Assembly: GCA_004375675.1 (NCBI GenBank)
Contig: SOKR01000151.1
Span: 1 to 5,932, forward strand
Source: Dehalococcoidia bacterium
Lineage (GTDB): Bacteria; Chloroflexota; Dehalococcoidia; Dehalococcoidales; BS750m-G39
Direction: 5' to 3'
Length of the DNA: 5,932 nucleotides
Part shown: one piece after another, positions 1-5,082 of the stretch
Layout of the letters: every line of letters begins with the position of its first letter
How positions within the stretch are numbered: the stretch's first letter is position 1
Made by a program: the position numbers and the translations under genes
The notes under the pieces: model-generated
What the model saw: the letters and a program-made list of their open reading frames with translations, nothing else
What the model was told of the DNA's origin: nothing
The model's database searches: none

Positions 1-386
1 CTGTCCACCCTTTTGATATGCAACGGGCAGTGCTTCATCCCCTTGGGCACGAAGATAAGACAGCTCTTGGTCAGTGTGAACTTCTCGTCCTCCAGCCATA
101 TCTCAACCTCGCCGCAGAGGTCCTGCGGGTCGTCGGGGTTGGAGCCGAAGAAGGTGATGACTTCATCGAAGGGGTGGGTATGGGCTTCCACCTCGGGCTT
201 GTCCATGCCCTTCCAGAACCAGACGCACTCTACATAGAAAGCCCCCTTGAGTACCTCGTCGTCGAGATATATCATGGGGGTTCTGGTGTCGGGGGCCGTT
301 TCCAGGGCTTCACGCCGGAAGTCGGGGAGCGTAAGGTCGGATTTTGTTTTGGTGATAATGTATTTGCTGTACTTGGATTCTGCCAT
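1..386 (-). CDS. Small cupin-domain protein, C-terminus cut by window edge
   Basis: The reading frame opens with ATG at 386-384 and stays open to base 1, so 128 residues are visible and the C-terminus is missing. Two cupin signatures are seen. The first is H69-T-H71-P-F-D-E75 followed by G81, matching HxH(x)3E(x)5G. The second is V-P-K-G-M-K-H119, matching PxGxxH. H69, H71, E75 and H119 would bind one metal ion, as in single-domain cupins. The N-terminal half is rich in aromatic residues (around residues 50-58) and has no signal peptide, so the protein is probably cytoplasmic. Two Shine-Dalgarno-like runs precede the start (AAGGAG at 401-396 and AGGAG at 395-391). It is the last visible gene of the operon-like block, 85 bases after the swivelling-domain subunit. 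Whether it is an enzyme (isomerase, dioxygenase or decarboxylase type) or a small-molecule binder cannot be told. The fold is a good call; the function is unknown. Confidence 0.8.
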   Translation of the reverse strand, partial: MAESKYSKYIITKTKSDLTLPDFRREALETAPDTRTPMIYLDDEVLKGAFYVECVWFWKGMDKPEVEAHTHPFDEVITFFGSNPDDPQDLCGEVEIWLEDEKFTLTKSCLIFVPKGMKHCPLHIKRVD

Positions 387-390
387 TTTT

Positions 391-401
391 CTCCTCTCCT
401 T
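391..401 (-). promoter_or_regulatory. Tandem Shine-Dalgarno before the cupin gene
   Basis: On the minus strand AAGGAG (401-396) is followed directly by AGGAG (395-391) and then four A residues before ATG. The nearer copy has a spacing of 4 and the farther one 9. They fix the start at 386, since no other in-frame start has such a site. Confidence 0.6.
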
Positions 402-447
402 AGAGCTTTTCTAAAGATAGCATACCTTTGGCGGCTGATGCCAGCCG
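400..447 (-). other. Run of three small hairpins in the leader of the cupin gene
   Basis: The 85-base gap between the swivelling-domain subunit and the cupin gene holds three adjacent inverted repeats. The first is CGGCTG/CAGCCG at 432-437 and 442-447 with a 4-base loop. The second is a 7-bp imperfect palindrome (413-419 with 423-429, one G-U pair in the minus-strand RNA). The third is TTAGA/TCTAA at 400-404 and 410-414, whose stem touches the AA of the Shine-Dalgarno. None is followed by a T tract on the minus strand, so a terminator for the upstream genes is not supported. They could be an mRNA-processing or translation-control element, or chance. Confidence 0.3.
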
Positions 448-471
448 ATTTTATATCTTAAGGGGCTTTAT

Positions 472-2178
472 TTACAGGATATAAACAGCCCCGTTGGTGG
501 CGTCTATCTTCACTCGCTGCCCGGTCTTAATCTTCTCCGTAGCCTTCTGGGCGTTGACTACGGTGGGCACGCCGTATTCCCGTCCGATGATGGCGGCATG
601 GCAGAGGGTGCCGCCGGTATCGGTGATGACGCCGTTGACCAAACCGAAGACGGGCGTCCATGTGGGGTTGGTGCTGGGGCAGACCAGGATGTCGCCCGGT
701 TGCACCTTCTTCAGGTCTTCATACTTGGTCACCACGCGAGCGGGACCCTCGGCTGCTCCCGGGCAGCCGCAGATGCCCCAGAGGTCCGCCTTGAGCTTGG
801 GCTTGGGCTGGGGCATTTCGCCGACGACAATCTTGATGGCGATGGCGTCCCGCGAGGGCAGCAGGTCGAGCTCGATGGCTTCTTCCGGGCTGGCGCGCCT
901 GGTGAGCACGGGGGGATTGATCGTTTTATGCGCCTTTTCCCAGTCCGCCCGCCGCCTCTTGGTTATCCAGCGCATGTCGTGCGCCTCGGGCACCATTATC
1001 ACGCGGTCGATTTCATCGGGGTTGAGCATCAGTATGTCCTCGGGATTATCGATGGTGCCGCTTCGGGCGAGCCTTTTGCCCATGGCCAGGTAGCCGCGGC
1101 GCATCAGGGCGTGCACGCTCAATTCGCAGTAGAGGCCGTGCTCCTCGCTGTAGGAGCTGGACTTGCCCGCCAGCGCTATCAGTCCTTTGAAGAGCTCTTT
1201 CTCCTCGGGGGGCACCTTCTTCAGGAAGGCGGCGATGGCGGTGCGCCTCTTTTTGGCAATCTCGGCCCGGGTGGCTTCCAGGTCGTAGCTGTTGCCCCTC
1301 ATGATATTGTCCTTCACCAGCCCGATGGGTGTGGCCGGGTCTTCCAGCCAGTAGGGCTCGTTGAAGTCGGTGAAGTGCTGCATCCGCCAGCCCCCGATAT
1401 CGTCGGTGGTCATGTAGTCCATGAATTGCTTCAGCCATTCCTTGCCCTTCTCCGACTGCTTGAGCTTGGGGAGGATGGCGTGGGGCTTGTTTTCCTTGAA
1501 GATTTTAGCCAGCTTCATTTCGATAGCCAGCTGGCCGAACTCCCAGAGCTTCTTGTCCATCTGGTAGACCTTGTTGTCGAAGCCCCGCATCATGTCCTGG
1601 AACTCGGCTTCCTGGTCGCTCAAGCCGAAGCGCTCCTTGGTCAGGGCTTCCAGCAGCAGCCAGGTGTTGAAAGAGGTGTACATGCCGATGAAGTGGATTT
1701 CCCACATCCGCATGTAGGCTTCCATCAAATCATAGTTGTGGTGGTAGAGCTGGAGGTTGGTGGCGCGGTCGACATCGAGCTGTTTAAGCTTGTCGTAGAT
1801 GCCCAGCAGCTCTTTCTTGTAATCGTCCCAGTGGCGGTCGAAGTCTTCGAGCCAGGGCCGCAGCGCCTGGCGGAACTTGACCTCGCGCTGGGCAATCTCT
1901 TCCTGGTCTCTAACGACATGCAGGCCGCAGTAGAGGCCGCTGTTAAAGATGCGAATCTCCCAGCCCTTGCAGGTGGGGATGCTGAGTTGAGAGCAGGCCG
2001 CCTTGAAGCCGTGGCTGCAGAAACGAGCCCACTGGTAGCTGAAGAGGGGCGTCAGCGGCGGTACGCTGTGCGTGCCGTCGAGGAACCACGAGGGTATGGC
2101 GGCGAGGTCGACTTCCTCGATGAAGTCGTAGCCGGGCACCGCGTCCCAGATTTTATCCGCCTGCTTTTTCTTCGGCAC
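472..2178 (-). CDS. PEP-utilising swivelling-His-domain subunit, phenylphosphate synthase large-subunit-like
   Basis: This 568-aa protein should carry a phosphoryl group on a histidine and pass it to a small-molecule acceptor. Residues about 466-568 are a PEP-utilising-enzyme mobile domain: G-C-P-G-A-A-E-G-P-A near 471-480, P-G-D-I-L-V-C-P at 494-501, and the active-site stretch T-G-G-T-L-C-H-A-A-I with H527, then R-E-Y-G-V-P. Residues about 340-392 (R-R-G-Y-L-A-M-G, then N-P-E-D-I-L-M-L-N-P-D-E-I) match the segment that precedes this domain in PEP synthases and rifampin phosphotransferases. Residues 1-330 are rich in aromatics and histidine and contain P-P-L-T-P-L-F at 40-46; they probably bind the acceptor. 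The PEP/pyruvate TIM barrel and the ATP-binding domain are both absent. The ATP-binding partner is encoded just upstream, 33 bases away. The start is GTG, with GGAGAGG ahead of it. The closest known design is the 70-kDa phenylphosphate synthase subunit. A different hydroxylated substrate is quite possible. Confidence 0.8.
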   Translation of the reverse strand: MPKKKQADKIWDAVPGYDFIEEVDLAAIPSWFLDGTHSVPPLTPLFSYQWARFCSHGFKAACSQLSIPTCKGWEIRIFNSGLYCGLHVVRDQEEIAQREVKFRQALRPWLEDFDRHWDDYKKELLGIYDKLKQLDVDRATNLQLYHHNYDLMEAYMRMWEIHFIGMYTSFNTWLLLEALTKERFGLSDQEAEFQDMMRGFDNKVYQMDKKLWEFGQLAIEMKLAKIFKENKPHAILPKLKQSEKGKEWLKQFMDYMTTDDIGGWRMQHFTDFNEPYWLEDPATPIGLVKDNIMRGNSYDLEATRAEIAKKRRTAIAAFLKKVPPEEKELFKGLIALAGKSSSYSEEHGLYCELSVHALMRRGYLAMGKRLARSGTIDNPEDILMLNPDEIDRVIMVPEAHDMRWITKRRRADWEKAHKTINPPVLTRRASPEEAIELDLLPSRDAIAIKIVVGEMPQPKPKLKADLWGICGCPGAAEGPARVVTKYEDLKKVQPGDILVCPSTNPTWTPVFGLVNGVITDTGGTLCHAAIIGREYGVPTVVNAQKATEKIKTGQRVKIDATNGAVYIL

Positions 2179-2184
2179 CTTTCA

Positions 2185-2191
2185 CCTCTCC
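2185..2191 (-). promoter_or_regulatory. Ribosome binding site deciding a GTG start
   Basis: GGAGAGG lies 6 bases ahead of the GTG at 2178-2176. There is no nearby in-frame ATG, so this site is the main reason for accepting GTG as the start of the swivelling-domain subunit. Confidence 0.55.
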
Positions 2192-2211
2192 GGTTTAAGT
2201 AAGCAGTATGT

Positions 2212-3252
2212 TCAGGGTCTATAGAATTTCTGCACAATAAGGTCAATCATACGGTCGGTAACCGATTCCGGTTTCTTAACGGTGAGCTTGGCGGGGCGGG
2301 TCTGGAGGAGAACAATGTTGTTGGGTGGGGTAGAATCGGCTTCGATAGCCCACTCCATGTCCTGCGCCCTGCCCATTCGTTCTTCGAGAAATAAAGCCAG
2401 CTTGGCTATGGCTGAAACCTCGTCGTTGCTTAGAGAAAGCGCCGACTGTCGCTTGGCGGGCACATCCCCCCACTCCACCCCCCGCTTCTTGTTGACCACC
2501 ATTTTTGCCTTCTTGCCGGTGGAGCTTTTGATTATCTTCAGGCTCTTCTTGTCCACCACGAAGTGGTCAACATCCTCGTCGCCGCTGACCACCCCCTCTC
2601 CCAGTCCCCAGCTTGAGTTGATGATTATCTTGGAGGTGTCGCCCGTAACCGGGTCCAGGGTAAAGCTGATGCCCGCCGAGCGGGCGTTTACCATCCGGGA
2701 AACAGCCGCCCCGAGCTCGTCGCCGGTGACGGGTATATCCTTATTGACCCGCAGGGCGATGGCACGGGCGGTGTAGGCGCTCGACCAGACCTTCTTTATC
2801 TTGTCGAGCACGTCTTCGATGCCGACCACATTGAGGTAGGTCTCGAACATGCCCGGCCGGCTCTCCGTTCCCGATGAGCGCACCGAGACGGCGCCGTCGG
2901 GGGCTTCCCCCTTTTTCTCCAGCTCCTTATAATGGGAGGCTATCATCTTGACCAGGGCCGCGGGCATCTCCTTGCTTTCAATCATGCCCCTGATTTTTAG
3001 GCTCATTTCGTCGAAGACGGCGATGTTCTTGCCCTTGAGCTTGCCCATCCGCTTAACGTATTGGGTGATTTCCGCCGCCGCCCCCGTTTCCTTGGCGAAG
3101 CGGCGGTACATGGCGATGGAGGTGGCGAAGCCGGGGGGGACGGGTAAGCTCATGCGCAGCATTTCTCCCAGGTTGGCGCACTTCTTGCCGACCAGCTTCT
3201 TGTGCTCTCGCCCCAGCTCCTCGAACCTGAATATTAGTTTCTCCGGGCTCAT
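2212..3252 (-). CDS. PEP synthase/PPDK-type ATP-binding subunit, phenylphosphate synthase small-subunit-like
   Basis: This 346-aa protein consists of the PPDK/PEP-synthase N-terminal nucleotide-binding domain alone. Visible family motifs in order: G22-K-K-C-A-N-L28 with P-V-P-P-G-F-A at 37-43; V-S-V-R-S-S-G at 122-128 (R125 for phosphate contact); M-V-N-A-R-S-A-G at 187-194; D-P-V-T-G at 200-204; G-L-G-E-G-V-V-S-G at 216-224; Q-D-M-E-W at 297-301; and L-Q-T-R-P at 316-320. It ends soon after, where full-length PEP synthases continue into the swivelling domain. Its role should be to bind ATP and phosphorylate the histidine of the 568-aa partner downstream. Size and split match the 40-kDa phenylphosphate synthase subunit. 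The first motif is unusual: the common G-G-K-G-A-N-L reads G-K-K-C-A-N-L, leaving the lysine but changing both flanking glycines. The start is ATG with GAGAGGGGG upstream; the stop is TGA. Confidence 0.85.
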   Translation of the reverse strand: MSPEKLIFRFEELGREHKKLVGKKCANLGEMLRMSLPVPPGFATSIAMYRRFAKETGAAAEITQYVKRMGKLKGKNIAVFDEMSLKIRGMIESKEMPAALVKMIASHYKELEKKGEAPDGAVSVRSSGTESRPGMFETYLNVVGIEDVLDKIKKVWSSAYTARAIALRVNKDIPVTGDELGAAVSRMVNARSAGISFTLDPVTGDTSKIIINSSWGLGEGVVSGDEDVDHFVVDKKSLKIIKSSTGKKAKMVVNKKRGVEWGDVPAKRQSALSLSNDEVSAIAKLALFLEERMGRAQDMEWAIEADSTPPNNIVLLQTRPAKLTVKKPESVTDRMIDLIVQKFYRP

Positions 3253-3255
3253 TTA

Positions 3256-3264
3256 CCCCCTCTC
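3256..3264 (-). promoter_or_regulatory. Purine-rich Shine-Dalgarno of the ATP-binding subunit
   Basis: GAGAGGGGG stands 3 bases before the ATG at 3252-3250. The spacing is short if the G run pairs with rRNA, and about 7-8 if the GAGAG part does. Its G run could alternatively pair with the C run at 3296-3292 upstream. Confidence 0.4.
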
Positions 3265-3267
3265 GGC

Positions 3268-3296
3268 AATAAAGACCCCCCGATTACGGTTGGGGG
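3268..3296 (-). terminator. Possible weak intrinsic terminator or attenuator between SDR and dikinase genes
   Basis: Minus-strand RNA reads CCCC-AA-CCG-TAAT-CGG-GGGG, giving 4 plus 3 G-C pairs around a two-base bulge and a 4-base loop, followed by TCTTTATT. The T tract is interrupted, so termination would be partial at best. It sits in the 71-base gap just ahead of the ATP-binding subunit and could lower expression of the downstream genes relative to the upstream ones. Confidence 0.3.
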
Positions 3297-3323
3297 AGAG
3301 AGAATTCTTATCGCTCTATCGGC

Positions 3324-4076
3324 TTAGTGCACCCTTCGGGCGCCGTTAACGAGCAGGGTCTGGCCGCTGATAAAGTCGCTGTCGTCGCTGGCGAAGAAGA
3401 TAGCGGCGCCGACGATGTCCTCGGGCACGCCGACCCGCCCCAGGGGGATGCTGCCCACATCGAACTTGCTGACGTCGCCGATGGTCCAGCTGGCCGGGGT
3501 ATCGGTGTAGCCGGGGGCAACGGCGTTAACGCAGATATTATACTTTCCCAGCTCTCCGGCCAGGACGCGGGTGATGCCGATAACGGCCGCCTTGGAGGTA
3601 ACGTAGTGAATCATGCCCTTGGTCGGCGAAAAGGCAACCTCGGAAGAAAGGTTGATAATCTTACCCTTTTCCTGCTCTTTCATGTAGGGGAATACGGCTC
3701 TGGCGCAGAGCCAGGCACCCTTGGCACCTACATCCAGCGCCCGGTCCCAGTCCTCCGGCGAAATCTCATGGAAAAGCTTTCTCCCCACCCCGTAATAGTA
3801 GGCGGCATTGTTGATCAGGATATCAATCCGCCCGAATTTCTTAAATGCCTTCTCGGCCATGGCTTTGGTACTCGCCTCGTCGGTAACGTCGACCTCTACC
3901 GTCATGCCGCCCTTGGCCTCTATATCCTTAGCCGCCTTCTTGGCTTCGTCGGTATCGAGGCGGTGCGCCGCCATCACTACCTTGGCGCCTTCTTTGGCCA
4001 GGGCGAAGCAAAAAGCCTTGCCCAGTCCCTTGGCGCCGCCGGTAACGATAGCTACTCTTCCGTCTAACCTGCCCAT
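3324..4076 (-). CDS. Classical short-chain dehydrogenase/reductase (SDR)
   Basis: This 250-aa protein has the full length of a classical SDR and should be a cytoplasmic NAD(P)-dependent alcohol dehydrogenase or ketone reductase. Seen in order: dinucleotide-binding T12-G-G-A-K-G-L-G19, D63-V-T after the third strand, N89-N-A-A92, catalytic S145, and Y158-V-T-S-K162, with P-G near 188-189 and a typical S-G-Q-T-L-L-V end. The C-terminus has N-G-A where V-D-G-G is common. The catalytic tetrad Asn, normally in an N-x-x-G motif on helix 4, appears to be Gly (D-V-G117-A-K-G120); the codon is GGT at 3728-3726. H38-R39 after the second strand may hint at NADP(H), but this is weak. A very strong AAGGAGG precedes the ATG, and the stop is TAA. 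It lies between the methyltransferase and the dikinase subunits. The substrate is unknown; annotations such as 3-oxoacyl-ACP reductase would be over-precise. Confidence 0.9.
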   Translation of the reverse strand: MGRLDGRVAIVTGGAKGLGKAFCFALAKEGAKVVMAAHRLDTDEAKKAAKDIEAKGGMTVEVDVTDEASTKAMAEKAFKKFGRIDILINNAAYYYGVGRKLFHEISPEDWDRALDVGAKGAWLCARAVFPYMKEQEKGKIINLSSEVAFSPTKGMIHYVTSKAAVIGITRVLAGELGKYNICVNAVAPGYTDTPASWTIGDVSKFDVGSIPLGRVGVPEDIVGAAIFFASDDSDFISGQTLLVNGARRVH

Positions 4077-4081
4077 GTTTG

Positions 4082-4088
4082 CCTCCTT
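4082..4088 (-). promoter_or_regulatory. Strong Shine-Dalgarno of the SDR gene
   Basis: AAGGAGG lies 5 bases before the ATG at 4076-4074, close to the ideal complement of the 16S tail. It is the strongest ribosome site in the window and fixes the SDR start. Confidence 0.7.
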
Positions 4089-4195
4089 CGTTTCTTGATA
4101 AGCACGCCCACCCCCCGCCCGTTTCTAGCGGTGAGCCGGGGAGCGGACAAATGGCTATAATCGTCCCTTATGATAGCATAGATAACTCGGATATT

Positions 4196-4227
4196 GCCAG
4201 CCTGTACGGCTCTATTTCTGGGCTGGC
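4196..4227 (-). other. 7-bp inverted repeat spanning the methyltransferase stop codon
   Basis: GCCAGCC at 4196-4202 pairs with GGCTGGC at 4221-4227 across an 18-base loop that contains the TAG stop at 4214-4212. The following minus-strand bases are AATATCC, with no T tract, so this is not a typical intrinsic terminator. It may be an mRNA 3'-end stabilising hairpin, or chance. The rest of the 135-base gap to the SDR (4077-4211) shows only the SDR ribosome site and C/G-rich runs; I see no convincing promoter. Confidence 0.3.
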
Positions 4228-5069
4228 TCTTGCTGGCGCTGGCGGAAGTTTTCCACGTAGCGCCGGGCGTATTTATCGTGAGCCATAACCAGGTCAGCCG
4301 CCAGGACGGAGGGGCGTATCTTCTTGACGTCGACGATAACGCAGGTTATGCCCGCGGCGATGCATGCCGCCACGAAGGCGTTATTGAGCAGCTCGCGGTC
4401 GGGCAGCCCGAAGGAAATATTGCTCACCGCCAGCGTCATGTTCACCCCCAGTTTCTCCTTGATTAAACGAATCGTTCCCAGCGCCGTCGTCCCCGAGGTC
4501 GTTTCGGCGCCTACCGCCAGGCTCAAACAATCGATGACGATATCTTCGCGGGGGATGCCCAGCTTTTCGGCGCGCTCCACTATTTTCTTAGCCACGGCCA
4601 GCCGTGCCTCGGGGGTTTTGGGGATGCCGTTGTCGTCCTGCACCAGCCCGATGACGGCGGCGCCGTGCTTTTTGATAATGGGCAGGACCTTGGCCAGGGA
4701 GTGTTCTTCGCCCGTGACCGAGTTAATCAGCGGCTTGCCCTTATAGGCCTTGATGGCTGCTTCCAGCGCCTCGGGGACAGCGCTGTCGATGCAGAGGGGT
4801 AGTTCCGAAGTCTCCATCACCGCCTTGACCGCCTTGGGCAGCAGGTCGGGCTCGTCGACGCCGAATATGTTGACGTTAACGTCTAAGATATCGGCGCCGG
4901 CCTCGGTCTGAGCCTTGGCTTCCTTACGCACGATATCCAGCTTGCCTTCTTTCAGGGATTCGCCCAGTTTCTTCTTACCCGAAGGGTTGATGCGCTCACC
5001 GATGAGCACCGTGGGGCGGTCGCCGCCGATGATGACCTCTTTGGTGGCGCTGGTTATCTTCGTTTCCAT
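4212..5069 (-). CDS. Pterin-binding methyltransferase (MeTr/AcsE-like, methyltetrahydrofolate:corrinoid protein)
   Basis: The enzyme should move a methyl group between tetrahydrofolate and the cobalt of a corrinoid protein. The TIM-barrel pterin-binding family is recognised from I-G-E-R-I-N near the N-terminus, L-D-V-N-V-N, C-I-D-S, I-N-S-V, G-A-A-V-I-G-L, I-V-I-D-C-L and V-S-N-I-S. Counted from the GTG one codon upstream, the key residues are N29, D64, D96, N117, D181 and N218. The last aligns with the Asn that activates N5 of the folate in Moorella AcsE. At 285-286 aa it is slightly longer than AcsE, with extra residues before I-G-E-R-I-N and a Gln-rich tail. The start is probably ATG at 5069-5067, overlapping the upstream TGA by one base; GTG at 5072-5070 is the alternative. 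No AcsCD or CODH genes are visible. With the activator next door it resembles methyltransferase II of O-demethylase systems, but an acetyl-CoA pathway role remains possible. Confidence 0.88.
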   Translation of the reverse strand: METKITSATKEVIIGGDRPTVLIGERINPSGKKKLGESLKEGKLDIVRKEAKAQTEAGADILDVNVNIFGVDEPDLLPKAVKAVMETSELPLCIDSAVPEALEAAIKAYKGKPLINSVTGEEHSLAKVLPIIKKHGAAVIGLVQDDNGIPKTPEARLAVAKKIVERAEKLGIPREDIVIDCLSLAVGAETTSGTTALGTIRLIKEKLGVNMTLAVSNISFGLPDRELLNNAFVAACIAAGITCVIVDVKKIRPSVLAADLVMAHDKYARRYVENFRQRQQEPAQK

Positions 5070-5082
5070 CACTTTATTTCCT
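5067..5082 (-). promoter_or_regulatory. Translational coupling junction: AGGA, GTG and TGATG overlap
   Basis: The minus strand reads AAAGGAAATAAAGTGATGG. AGGA (5082-5079) is 6 bases from GTG (5072-5070) and 9 from ATG (5069-5067). The activator stop TGA (5071-5069) overlaps both candidate starts, so ribosomes ending one gene can start the next. Confidence 0.6.

Noticed and set aside
432..450. Hairpin CGGCTG/CAGCCG as terminator of the dikinase genes
   Set aside because: In the direction of transcription no T tract follows. The short T run (ATTTTATAT) lies on the plus-strand side, where no gene ends.
18..461. 147-residue plus-strand open frame at the left end
   Set aside because: It is antisense to the cupin frame, which has two cupin motifs and tandem Shine-Dalgarno sites.
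598..2202. 534-residue open frame on the plus strand opposite the swivelling-domain gene
   Set aside because: It is antisense to a gene with clear family motifs, its translation has the His/Val/Gly/Leu-rich bias of a complementary-strand shadow, and it has no recognisable domain.
472..3252. Frameshifted or broken PEP synthase (one gene split in two)
   Set aside because: Each part has its own start codon and ribosome site, a 33-base gap separates them, the second has a long unique N-terminal module, and a PEP-binding domain is missing altogether, so this is a true two-subunit design.
3327..4067. 246-residue plus-strand open frame opposite the SDR
   Set aside because: It mirrors the SDR almost exactly and resembles no protein family; the SDR has catalytic motifs and a strong ribosome site.
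4100..4211. Promoter for the SDR in the 135-base gap
   Set aside because: AT-rich hexamer-like pieces are present on the minus strand, but no pair resembling -35 and -10 boxes with proper spacing could be found by eye.
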